Shown: positions 22,131 through 34,663 of the stretch, piece after piece
Numbering within the stretch: the first letter of the stretch is position 1
Layout of the letters: each line of letters begins with the position of its first letter
Source of the DNA: Phallusia mammillata
Lineage: Eukaryota; Chordata; Ascidiacea; Phlebobranchia; Ascidiidae
DNA: 64,000 bases
NCBI GenBank assembly: GCA_003260075.1
Contig: QLIY01000557.1
Location: 1-64,000 of the forward strand
Direction: 5' to 3'
The notes under the pieces: generated by a model
The model's input: only the letters and a program-made list of their open reading frames with translations
The model's database searches: none
What the model was told of the DNA's origin: nothing
Translations under genes and position numbers: made by a program

Positions 22131-25100
22131 TGGCGGAAGAAACGACATTTGAGGCCCTGTTGGTTCTAAACATAGGAGTTTACGTTGAAAACGCCCCCTT
22201 GTACAGCATTAAGTTACCACCCAACAAAGGCTTATCGCGAAATCATTCGCTTTGATCACAACTCAACACCTAGTAACCCAACCCTAAACCTCATTGCTGA
22301 CCAGCAGCACCTGCTAATGCATACCCTTGTCAGAAAAGTTTGTGGGATCTCGAAAATGAAGGATTTAGTCGCGTGTGCGCTCAATTCGTGCGTGGCGGTT
22401 TTGGCAACAGGCAAACACGGGAAAAGTTTACACGCGCGTGCGAAATTGGATGATTTTTCGCTTGCTTGCATTTGTCTTATCCGGATCTCCGGTGGCCACC
22501 CTGATGGCTAATGGCTCCCTGAAGTAACCTCCGGCTTGCTACTGTAGTGTTGCCCTTGTACCCACTTTCGTTGACCTTGAAAGCAACGCAGCGAAAATTT
22601 GGTCCAGTTGTAAGTGACCTGGGGCGTTTGTTTGTGGACTCAGGGTTCATGGCTTTTTTTCAAAATTATTGCTTTACGTGAATTGGTTGTACAAAGTAAA
22701 AGTTTCAAACGTTGTGATATATTGGTTTCGGTATTTTTCTTTGTTATGAATGTTGTTTAATATTTTTTATAATCAAATTTCGATCGATCTGTAGTGTCAA
22801 TTTAATTGTGAAAACGTTTTTTTAATGTGCACTTTTTATGTGAATATTGTGCTTAGTACGATTAACAAAAACATACAGAGCCTTAACTTATTAATCCTTT
22901 AAAACCTACCACAAACCACTGTCAGATTTAAATCACAAACCAGTCACAAACACCTTCAGTCTCCATCTCCAAACTGGGCTTGATTTCATCGGCCAAACAG
23001 GGCTGGACAGTCGAGTCCCTAGTATTTTCATAGCGACAAGTGATTGCCTGATTTTGTGTACACGACCAGCGCCGGCTGAGTCTGCATCGAAAGTGCATGT
23101 TTTCATTTGGCGTCCTCTTATGCACTGACAAGTGCTTGTCTGTTTGGACTGCGCGTTCCCTCTCCACCGACACGTCAATTTACACATGTATCTGTTACCG
23201 CTGCGCCACTATCGAAAGCAAAACGATTCACTCTGATAGTGTCGCAAAATTTTGTCTTATCTAGGCTAATTGAATCAGATTTGCAATATATTTCTATGTT
23301 GTAACACTGCGTTCAAATATGTTGATTGGGTCCAATTTGCTGATTCTTAAACGATTTTCGCCTTAAATTCCAAGGTTGTTGTGACTGATTGTGTGATGAC
23401 CGAAAAATAATGCTCGTATTGTAAAAAGCGTTGTAATCACATTCGGTTAAAAGTTTTTGGGCTCAACCGTTTAATGCCAACTTCTAGAATGTTATAAGTT
23501 TTGATGTATTTTAACTTAGGTTTTCCATTTTGGAAAGTAGCATTTTTTTAAATAGAAAAAAATTCACATCAATTTGCCAATATTATACACTGTAACACTT
23601 ATCTCACAGATTCACAGTGTGGGCCCAGCTACAAAACGACGCAGTAGGTCTTGTCGTTATTTGATCAGGGATTTGCCTACGCTTCTTGATTTCCTCGTGT
23701 CATATGGCTGAATTAGGTTACGTGCTTGCAAACACTTTGTTGCGACTTCTGAATGCGAGCCCTTGCTTGGGCCAAACTGAAACAGTCCATCTTCAGCTTT
23801 CGAACAAATAATGCTAGATGATCGGGCCCCGATAATGTAGGTTGTTGATAGGCACGCATTCGAGCGCTGGACCATTGGGTTATCGCAATCATTGAACCCT
23901 AGCACCGTCGGGGTATAACTCTGTGCACTCGTAAGGCAATATAGATTGACTGTGTTTTTGATGGAAGCTTTAAAAATGGCGAAACTGATATTGGGCGTGT
24001 TTTGCTTCTGGATAGCCGAGGTCGCGGACAAGGGGCTCCATACCAACGACAGGGTCACGTTCGTTCAAACTGGCAACACTTAAAATTTGCAACCTCGGTT
24101 CAAGGTCAGATGTTATCGGTGCCAGGCATCATGACTTTGTTTCTTCAAGTTGCTTCCTTCAAACGCACAAGTTCAGAGTTCATTCGCAGATGCTAAATGC
24201 GATTGGCCCCCGAAAGGCCCCGGACGTTTGAAAACCACTGAGGGTAATCTAGAGTTTTTATCAGGCGGGCACTAGTCGTTGTTGGTCGGAAAGTAAACAT
24301 GGGCAAAATGGGGTTCCCAAATCGTTCATGATTTTATCGCTCCACAGCGTTGAATCTTTCCATCTTAGTCAGAATCCTATCGAGCGAAAAATATCTTGTC
24401 ATTGTGAAGCGATTTACTGGTGAAAAGGTGAAAAGGATGCGTTTAACTTCTACATACCACCAAAATTGTAAGGCTTTGTTCATTGTTAGCGTGATAAACA
24501 CATCGAAAGATGAAACTGAAACGCCAGTGACAATACCGTTTGTTTGCCTTCTTTCCTTCTTCCAATATTTGGGAAGACAGAATGATTCCATTCTATTGTT
24601 CTCTTAAGGGAATGTTCTGCTGTTTTCAACTGATGTTCACACAGTGGCACGATTTTAATTTAATATTGCTACACATAATAGGTGGCTGAAAAGATCTTAT
24701 TTTCGATTTAAAATTATGTGAAAGCTGCTAAATGGCCACCTCAAGGTATTAATGTAACTTTGTTTTTAATGTGCCCATTTTTAATTTTAACAGACTAATT
24801 ACATTTTAGAACAGTTTGGGTATAGGTGTCATATGTTCCATTTTTATACTTGAACTTTCTTTACGGTACGAAGCTACTTTATGTGACACCGGTAAACAGG
24901 TTTAGACTAACAAAACATACTTCGAGCTTAAAACACCCAAATGTGATCTTTACCCGACGGAACGCAGCGAAAATGGACAAATGACTGATTCCTTTTCCTC
25001 ACCAGTTTGTGTGACGACTGACTCACCACGTTTGCTTAATTCCAGCGGTCAGACGGACGGCTTTTAATTGTGCGAGGCCCCGCAGACGGACATATTTCGA

Positions 25101-25862
25101 AACTGGGAAACGAACTGTATTCTTTGACCTGTGTGGGGCGATTTTTATCATTCATATTAAAAGGCAGGTGCGCGATGGTCATTGTTTTTGTTTTTTGGCA
25201 AAACCATGTGGTTTTATTGTTTCTTCTCTTGACGTTAGGACACGAGCAAAAACGTGGCATTCAAGAAAATCAACTTTGTAGTGATCTCTAGTGAAAGTAA
25301 CTTGCAAATAAAAAATTCCAATGTTAACATATACAATTTCCTGGTGCGGAAGTAATTTGCAACTTTACAATGATTAGGGTATCTTAGTTTCCAAATATAG
25401 ATTTAAATACAAAAAAGCTAAAAAACGACTTGGGAAATTGCACATCATGTCGAAGAATCTGTTCCAGCAACACAACGGCTTCATATATATATCCTCTTAT
25501 TGTTACTTGTTGTTTATTTCGTGGACCAACAAGCCAAACATTAAGTATAAGTATTCGACCGCAGATTTGGTGGGTAAAAAGGCGGGAACGCAAAGGATTA
25601 ATGTGTCGCTCTCTTCCTGGGGGGTCCTCTCACCATGTTATTGTCCCCTGATCAAGATAATCTTTTCGTTTCGTAAGCGGCCGTTGACACCCTTGTATTG
25701 TTCGCTTCAGCGCTGGGAAAAATCGTTTGGTTTTAGCTTTATGCTGGCCTGGAGTGCATGGCCTTATCTCGAGATTGTCACACCCTATTTCTACGTTGTT
25801 GCCGAGATTTCTGTTATTTACAGCCTGTCGCCATTTGTACCCTACAGCACAAGTTAAAGGTA

Positions 25863-25990
25863 GCTCGTATGTGAAAATGAAAAACGTAAACGAAAATAGG
25901 ACTACTTTTTTCTGTTTTTTTGCCCCCCCCCCGCTCGTATGTGAAAATGAAAAACGTAAACGAAAATAGGACTACTTTTTCTGTTTTTTT
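25863..25990. repeat. 60-bp direct duplication around a C10 run
   Basis: Bases 25863-25922 recur from 25933 (offset 70), nearly identical. Ten C lie at 25923-25932. Confidence 0.85.
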
Positions 25991-26825
25991 TTATTGTAAG
26001 ATAGCATGTAACCAAATATGTTTTTGATAAATTGTTTATTTATCACAAAATGTTTTTGTGGTATATAATATTTGAACTGTGCTCTGTAACTGCTCTTAAT
26101 TATGAACCAGTTAACATTTTTCAAAAATATATCTTCCTACCTTAGAGCGCATCTAAACAAGTCCGCATGAAAAAAACAACCCACTTTCGGTTTCATTTCC
26201 AATAGATGATAACTTCTGCAGCAGGCAAAAAATTAACTCATCTTCACCTTTTAAAAAAGAAAACCTGTAAGTTAAAGGTTGGCCCAAATTTTTTACTGTT
26301 GCGTAACAACTCAATTTTAATTTGCATCAGTTCTCCTTTAAATCAGAATAACGGACGCTGTTTACCCTCGATAACATTGTCATGGTTGGTGTATTCTCAA
26401 TTGGTCGAGAACAAACAATGGTTGCCGTTGGATAACATGAACAGAGCATGCCAGGTAGCCTGAAATTAATTTCCCAGTCCCACCCCGAACAATGGCGTCT
26501 GCTCTCTAATGGATATATTTTCTACAATGTAAGCTTTAGTTGATCTTGCCGGGGCGGGGTGTAATTTATTGAAAGAGATTTCTTTGGCGTCAATTGTCAA
26601 GTGCTGGATTTCGATGGCTGCGCAAGGATAGCGAGGTTCTTGTCTGATGTTTTGTCGATTTTAATCTTTCTATATCCTTGCCTTTTTTAAATGATATTGA
26701 CAATACTGTAATTTTTCGTATGGGTTTGATCCAATTTTTTGTTTATGTTCTGTATCAAATTTTCTTCTGTCCATACAGAAACATTTTACAAATATGTTTT
26801 CCAAACGTTGTAGTATTTGACAAAA

Positions 26826-27145
26826 ATGACAATATTTTATATTATTAGGCAAATAGGTGTTGTGAACATAATAACATGGGCTTGAGATCTAATTAACATT
26901 ACAACAAATCAGAATGCAATGTTTTGTTAAAGTTGAAGTTCCAAATTGTTTTCCCTTGTTTTTTTTGCCTGCCAACTGACCCCCCCCCCCATGACAATAT
27001 TTTATATTATTAGGCAAATAGGTGTTGTGAACATAATAACATGGGCTTGAGATCTAATTAACATTACAACAAATCAGAATGCAATGTTTTGTTAAAGTTG
27101 AAGTTCCAAATTGTTTTTCCTTGTTTTTTTTGCCTGCCAACTGAC
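26826..27145. repeat. About 154-bp direct duplication around a C11 run
   Basis: Bases 26826-26979 recur from 26991 (offset 165), almost identical. C occupies 26980-26990, of which the first is natural, since the second copy also continues past the same ...CCAACTGAC. Confidence 0.88.
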
Positions 27146-27990
27146 TTTTTTCTTTAGAAATCCGAACCAATGTTAAAAAATGACAACGATATATAAGCAA
27201 ACTTTGCACAGTGCTCGATAGCCGAATTGATTTTCTTGTTGAGCGACAGCAAAGCCGACGACTCTACATTAACAACTTGTCCCGTTACCGCACAACCAAA
27301 CTCAATTTGCCGTGCAAACTAACCGATCGCAAATGTTGTCAAAAACCAACACACCGGGCGCCGATACAAATTACCTGAATCAATTCCCGTCACACTTTAG
27401 TGCTCTCCGTCATCAAACCGCTTTGCTACGTCACGGTACCTACGTGATGTCACAAGTCTCTTATTCCGTTGTTGTTTGAGTTCTGCTGTTTTTGCCCCCA
27501 GAAGAATTTCCAGAATTGTTTCAAACGCCTACATAGCCATTTGCGGAAGGAAACTACACGGCTACTACCTTTCCCCGTTAATGGAGAGAGGGTGCTGCTT
27601 AATGCTACATGTTCATGCTTGATAGGGTAATGTAGTCTTTATTGGTGTAGGAAAAACGAAATGTCAAGGTATCTATTAGCCACGTTCCGAAAACAATCAT
27701 AAAAATCACGTAAGTTGTCATGACGGCATTGTCTGTCAGAAAAAAGAGAGCATAGGCGTTTTTAGCACACCTCGCGTTTTTAACATTAGTGTATGCTCTA
27801 TGAATGTCGCTTTAAAATTGATTCTCATTGTTTCCATTGGCGGAATTCCGTTGATTCACATCAGGCCCAAAACGTGGAAACAATGACAGGCAATTTTGTG
27901 ACGTTAGATGTGTACACAGCAAAGGGAAAGGTTTGCCCATCGTGCGTGAAATCTTCGTGTTTCTGGCCCTGGTAGCATAACAAATCAAGT

Positions 27991-28000
27991 CCTATATAGG
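27991..28000. promoter_or_regulatory. Perfect CArG box
   Basis: CCTATATAGG fits CC(A/T)6GG, the SRF consensus. As a lone 10-base match in AT-rich DNA it may be chance. No gene start is evident beside it. Confidence 0.25.
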
Positions 28001-31000
28001 GAAGTGCGTTCAAGTGTTGGTGATAAGCTCTAGGGATCGGCTCGAACGGGAATAGTTTCTCTAGTGTGCGGTGTTAATTTTTGCAATTCCGTTTTTCCGG
28101 TACGTGTACAAACAATCTCATTACTTGCTGACACAAGATTTGGCCAACAAAGTCTCAAGCGCTACACACAGCAAAACGTTACCTCACAGAAAGGCCGCTA
28201 TGCATGTAGAACTTGTCACTTAAAAGAATCTATAATTTGCGAAAATGTTTCAGTTCATAAAACCTCAACAAGATTTCATGAAACACAAGAACTATTCCAA
28301 CAGAATGAAGAAGTCCCGTTTTGGCAAGAAATTTGCGCAAATTTGTCTCGAATCTGTGTAAACGTCGCTTGTTGACACGAGATACCAAGTCAATTTTCAG
28401 GCTCTTTTCCAAGCAAATTACATGAAAAGGCAACTCTTTGTGACTGTCGCTTATTGCAACAATTTGTTCAGTGCTCGAAATAAGTCAAATCAAAGTACCA
28501 GTTGATGTGGATATATAGGAAAATCCATCCGTATCTGTTTTAGTCCATGTCTTTGTTAAATAATAGAGACATTAATTTATGATATTTCATTCCTATTTTA
28601 TCTTAAACAATTTTTTTTTATTTAGCACAATTTCTATTGAAGCAGAATGGATTGTGATATTTTAAAATGTTTTGACAAACTTTTGTCACCATCAATCTTA
28701 TAATGAACGATAGTGGTTGCTTGGTATCATGGTAGTTATGAGCAAGTTAACTGAATACAAGTGTACACTTTGGGATAATTTCAAACTTGCGCCATATCTC
28801 TGTTAGAGAATAGCAGGAATTGTGGAAAATTCAGTTTTCTTTTTTATTTATAACTACATTTGTGTTAATACCCTTATGTAAAGCCCTAAAACTTGCGACT
28901 TCATTTCGAACTTTGTCCATCCAACGTCGCAAAATACTGGCGCGGTTTGTGTCGCAGATCAACGCAAGATCTAATAGCCTAAAATGAAACAAAATTACCT
29001 GCAAGATCAAAGCACTTTACTTTTCACAGTGTCGATTTATCGCACAGCTAAAGTGTCTAACCTGTCGATTGTTGATCTAATTCGCCATCTGATGTATTGG
29101 CCTTTGAATGTCGTGATATCTTCAAGATGATGACCTAATAACCGATTTAAATGTCATTTATCGCATTGAACGAGTAAGTTTTCGGCTCTGAGAGCTATGA
29201 AATGCTGATTTCGGGAAGGGCATGTCTGATCACATCTGCGCAATTTTTTGGAAGGTCGTGTTTTATGTGGTTTTGCCAATTAAGATTTTTGGAACGCAAA
29301 TTGGCTGCGATAAAATACCTTCAAACAATTTCAAAGACGATTATTCACACTATTCGTCTTTGTCGCTGACACATACTGTTGTTCACGCGTAAAACATCTC
29401 ATCTATCAGATTCTGACCTTTGACTTTGGAAACATGCTTGTATGTATTCACTGTTGAACGTAAATTATAATACCTACACTGTTTTAAGATGTTTTTTTTT
29501 ACTTTTGTTGCTTGTACTTAACATATCCCTTGACAGGATATTTGACTTCAAAATCAAAGGTTTTTTCGCTGTCCTTTTATTTTAACGAAGCCGTTTAACA
29601 ATGACAGTTGGATAAAGTGAAAATGCAAATAAATTTGACTTTATCGAAGCAGTTTACATATTCATTTGGTTATATTGGCGTTTTGCATTGGATATATTAT
29701 TTGGTGTCATACATTAATGGTAAAAAATGCAATTTCAAATATATTAAACGTAAAAATCGGTATAAAGGGACAATATTTGTCGCTCATTTACAACATGTTT
29801 TCATATGAAACGTAAGCCCTATTGGTGCCAGAATTTCTGCAATCAACCATTGGCCACTTGATCCGGCTATTTGTAACATTGGCAATTACCACTGGAGATG
29901 TCTCGCGCGGTTATGTAATGATTCGTAGAAAGCGCGGTGGCGTTTACCAGACCACAGGGTTGTCATTTGATTCTGCCTCCACACCGTACGGGAGGCGTGC
30001 TTCACTTAAGAGCCAGCCTTCGGGTCGTCAATTACATAGCCGATTGCAAACCCAAATTACGGTGTGTGGCTCGGCAAGAAAAATGTTACTTTTCAGGTCG
30101 GTACCGGGCGATTGGAGGGCCGTACTCGTACAATTCGCTGACTGACGGCCTAATAACCAATCGCCTGCGACAGAAATAGTCACAATCTCTCGACATCGCT
30201 GTCCTCACGCCCATTGTCAAATACTCGACCCCCCGCGTTTAAAGATGCAAATTACCGGTGCTAGTAAGTGATCTGCCTCGGGTTGAGGGCTCACTGGTTA
30301 TGTACGTGGCCAAACACAACAGCCAAGTCTTTGGAGTGGCGTTTAGCATGATAATGAGTGTAATTTCGCATGCGGTGAAATATTAAACTGAACTTTGTAC
30401 AAGTATTATTAGGTTGACATTTCAATAACAAATCATCGTTGACGTTTGTTGTTGATGTCCGTATTTGGCCACAATGTAATAAACTTTGAATCGTTTGAAG
30501 GTTAAAATTTAATAAATTTAAATAAATTTATTCAGTTCCCAAATTTTCATTGGCTTACCATAACTAATTTATCAATAGTTTTATGTACTGTCTAAGACAA
30601 TAATGATAAATTTAAGGGATTTAGTTTTGCAACTTTTGGAAATATAACGCCTTTGCTTAGGTTAGGAAAACGTTTTGAATTAGGATCATATTTATACCAT
30701 GTTCCTTTGCTTGTTAACTTTAATATGTTAAGCAAAGCGAATAATTTTAGTTTGTTGGCTTGGCAAACGGTTGCAAAATGTAATTACAAACTATGTAATG
30801 TGTCAACGAGTAAAGGACGATCGAAAAATTCAAACAAAACATGCACCTACCCTAATTACTTTGGGAAATTATGGGAATGTAAAACCACATTTACTCCTAT
30901 CAAAGAGGCCGGTAGAACCACGCTTTAATCATTTGCTGTACGGAATGTCCAACAGATTTGCAATTATGGTCGTCGAAATATTCTAAACGTTTTCAGCATG

Positions 31001-31980
31001 ATGTGAAGTTTTAACTTGTTGGGGCCTGCCTACGATGAGTTATATGATAAGTTAACGGATTTCTGTCTTATGCCTTGTCACGATGGAATGTCTTGCACCA
31101 TAGGGGCGTTGTTCTAAATATAAGGTCCCATCACAAGGGCCTTGTTATTTCTTCTCAAGTGTTTAAGCGATGCATTTGATCCTAAAAATCTACTAGTTGG
31201 CGTGCGGTCTCTCAATCCACCAATTCTGGCTGTAATTAAGTCGCTTTCAACTCGAAAATTGATTCTCGCCGTTTGACGCAAAACACTTCAGCTCAGGATA
31301 GCAAATATGGCAAAACACTTAAGATTTCAAATATGAAATTACCAATCAAGCGCGATAATTGTTAAAGCGGTTTATTTTAAAGGTTGTTTTCTATCTACTT
31401 TGCAACACTGCTGCACTTATACGGTGTTTCACGTATTTGGATCCACGTTTTGCAGCTTCCGCTTTAGATATGAAAACCGATTGGTAGATTTCATCCAACT
31501 AACAGTCATTTTAATTAAGGGGGGGTTATTAAAAAAAATCTAATGTGTTTAGAATCTTTTTAAACAAATAAACGTCAAAAAGGTTTTGTATGGCAATTTG
31601 TGTGAAATGTATATTATTTGGTTTGCTTAATTCTTTACTAAATGTATTTAAAAATATACCCCTGAAAATTTTGGCTGACTGGCAAAAGCCCGTTTTCAAA
31701 AAAGGCTTTTCTGAACACTGCATTGCTACCAAAGTTCGAAAAATCGATTTCTGGCGCTTGACCTTGTGATGTCACACGTTTGAAACTCTTCAAGGAGTTA
31801 TTTTAAAACGTTAATTGATTACCAAACCCTCGTCGTGGTATAGACTATTTCTATTTTGGTAACAGAGTTCCTATCTTTGGTTTGGACATTGGAAAGAGTC
31901 ACAAGGCTTGGCCGAATCGGTGAAACTTAATTTAAGATTTTTAAGTGATTTTTCTCGCAACGATTTATTCGAAGTTTTTG

Positions 31981-32314
31981 ATAGCATTTTTGTTTTCTAC
32001 CAATGTTTGATTTTATACAACCCCTTTATCTGTAATAAGTTGCATATTTGGGCGTTGAGAGGGTAAACTATGCCCTGAATTTTATAACGAAACAATTTGA
32101 ACGAAAAATAAAGAATTTGAAACCATATATCCTTGGCTATGCAAACTTATAGCATTTTTGTTTTCTACCAATGTTTGATTTTATACAACCGCTTTATCTG
32201 TGTCAGTTACATATTTAGGCGTTGGGAGGTTTAACTGTGCCACGTATTGTATAACGAAACAAATTTAAATAAGAAACTGGAATTTTAAACCTTACGTCTT
32301 GGCTATGCAAGTTA
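31981..32314. repeat. 168-bp tandem duplication without a C run
   Basis: Unit 1 (31981-32148) and unit 2 (from 32149) share long blocks such as ATAGCATTTTTGTTTTCTAC, GGCGTTG.GAGG and CTTGGCTATGCAA, but have diverged by roughly a sixth of positions and by small indels. The join is direct. This is a real, fairly old local duplication, unlike the C-run cases. Confidence 0.88.
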
Positions 32315-34579
32315 TCACACCTCATGGAACTCTTTGCATAAAAAATGTTCTAAAAACATTGCGTCGGCATTCAAACAAGTAACGGGCTCTAATGCTTGTC
32401 ACCATACAACATGATAGACAACCCAGTGTCTTGTCTTCCTATCATGTGGTTTCACGTTTGTTCTGAAGCAGTGGCGTCTTCCCTTTCTTTTCAAGCATCC
32501 TTGACAGTGAACCCTGGTCAGGCTGATACCGTTACAACCCGTTAACACGCAGCAAGGCGGTGCGGAAAAACTATTTTAATCTCGTCTTAATGAGAGAATA
32601 GCGTTAATAACTGCGCGACGGAGCACCCTTGTCTTCCCAGGCCGATTGGCTGCTTTAGGGTAACAGTCCCTTTCGGGGGAGACGAGTGGCCCTACTTGAG
32701 CAGGATAAACCCGTCTTCTTTGGGCTGGTACAAAGCGTCCTGTCCGACAATCGATATTGTTTTCAAGACAATCGCTGTTCCAAGCTCTCTCTGTTACAAT
32801 CTCAATGGCCGTTCGCCGGGTCGATATAGTCCTGTGACGTCAAAGCAAATACACACCGCGAGTTTTATTAAAACTTTGCTGCTTTTGATGGTATAAATTT
32901 TTGGATCATGTTTTTGTGTTCATGAGTGTCTCTTAGCCATTCTGATTAGTATTTTTTTGTCTTATAGCCTATATTACTTTTGTTTAAAAATTATTGTAAG
33001 CTTCACAGTGTAAAAAAATTGCATAGAATTACAACATACTAGTTGACCTGTTCTTTTTTTAAGCGCTAGGAAGGTTTGTTTTACTTTATTGTGCGATGTC
33101 GTTCCAAATTTTTAAGCAAAACATGTAGTTTTAGTTTGCTGTTGGTGTTGGTTTTTAAACTATTCCCACATTTTGTTCTTTAAACCTGTCCGGGATTCAA
33201 TCAAATTTTGTTAAACCACAAATATTTCAAAGTTTATTTTAAAAAAAGTTTTCTAAAGTTTCCCCATTTCCGTAATATGACTTTCCACTGAAAAGTTTCA
33301 AGTGTGACTTAATATTATATTGAAGGGCCGGGGTCAAAATCCCTCCGATTATATGAATCTTTGCGGGTTCAAAAACAAGGAAGACCCTCTGTGAACAATA
33401 ACTCATAATGATTTCTCGCGTTAAAGACGGGCTTGTGTAATAATCGGCCCTTATCGAGTCCTCTCCAGTCAGCATCTTCGCATGTGTTCAAATATTCGTG
33501 AAAATAACGTCAAAATCTAATAACATATTAAGGGTACATTCTCATGGCCCGATAAAAGCGGATGGGTTCTTGATTTCTTGCTGTTCCCTGAAGTGTTTTG
33601 GCGACTTGTTTTACTTTCAACTGTCTCCTGGGCGACGTTGGACGTTAAACACGCCACTTGTTCACGCTCCGAACCGTCCTGTACAACTGAAGATGCGTAG
33701 TTAGCTAACGGATCAACACTCCACAAAATGCCATGCGGACATGCAAGGACCTGTCGGTTGAACAGACACATGCGATTTTCTGATAGGATTTATAAAGATT
33801 TTTGTTTGCATTCTGGGTCTAGGCAAAAAAATTAAAACGGCGATCTATTTGTCTTTAACCCACAAAAAATGTGACAAGAAAATGTGGTAAAAACGCCTGT
33901 TCTTTCTGATCAAATAATAGGTTTACATAGACAGTTTAGGTAGAAATATGACATAAAATGGTGCTTTTGCTTTGGATGAACCTAAATTCTTTAATTTCAT
34001 ACGGCGATTAAGATAACCGATGACTTTTTTTTCATTGGTATATGTTCGTCATTTCGCAAAGACATATATTTGCATACAAGTAAGTCTTTTCGCGTTGTGT
34101 TGGAACAACTTTTAAATATTACCCGAAATCACCATGTGAAATAAAATAGAATTTTTAGTCAACAATCTTTATGCGACCTCTGATAATTAAAGCAACGACC
34201 GTTTATGGCGCAAATTCGATTCTATTCGAAATAGCTGCGTTTAGACCAGAATCCTTCCCCCTATGGCTGACTCCACTTATAATATCCAACAAGCGTGGGT
34301 GAGCGAGTCGCCTCGAACGACAAATGTGTAAACAAGAGATTTTTTAATAAGTCGGCCCTTGTCACAAAAGCGCTCGTCGTTGGGGATGGGCCCTGTTCAA
34401 GACGTTTTGTTACTCTCGAGGGTGTTAGATCTCGGCCCTCAAACCTTCTCCTAAGCTCTCACTCTTTCGAACATGTCTTGATTGGCCTGAACCAAATCGA
34501 TATTGTTTGATGCCAGCAATTAATCGCTGCTCTCAGGTTTTCCTTTGAAGTTTCGGTTCTTTGATGCCTATGAGATGTC

Positions 34580-34580
<1 letters not shown>

Positions 34581-34661
<81 letters not shown>
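34581..34661. other. C81 run (gap-like)
   Basis: Eighty-one C without interruption. The flanks (ending GAGATGTCA and starting TCATGATTG) show no duplication. Best read as a scaffold gap of estimated size. Confidence 0.75.

Positions 34662-34663
<2 letters not shown>

Larger units (their letters stand above)
22131..27560. other. Non-coding DNA with alternating AT-rich and GC-richer stretches
   Basis: No gene, RNA or complete transposon recognised. GC-richer islands lie at about 22130-22640 and 27180-27560. A possible hAT right end (GTTTGAAAACCACTG, ending near 24241) has no left partner. Frames of 130-140 codons at 23657-24058 (minus) and 25438-25857 (plus) show no domain. Confidence 0.4.
27561..34580. 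other. Non-coding DNA, transposon-poor
   Basis: No supportable gene. It contains a perfect CArG-type decamer CCTATATAGG (27991-28000), a short hairpin (29332-29362, 9-bp arms), a 168-bp tandem duplication (31981-32314), and GC-richer islands near 29820-30310, 32460-32850, 33480-33760 and 34230-34560. Confidence 0.4.

Noticed and set aside
23657..24058. 133-codon minus-strand frame
   Set aside because: No recognisable family and no exon context. Part overlaps a weak tRNA-like stretch near 23855-23910 that lacks an A box.
24200..24245. hAT element ending GTTTGAAAACCACTG
   Set aside because: Only a right-end-like sequence is present. No matching left end or target duplication was found, so it is not called as an element.
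25438..25857. 139-codon plus-strand frame
   Set aside because: Hydrophobic and aromatic composition reflects T-rich DNA. No start context or neighbouring exons support it.
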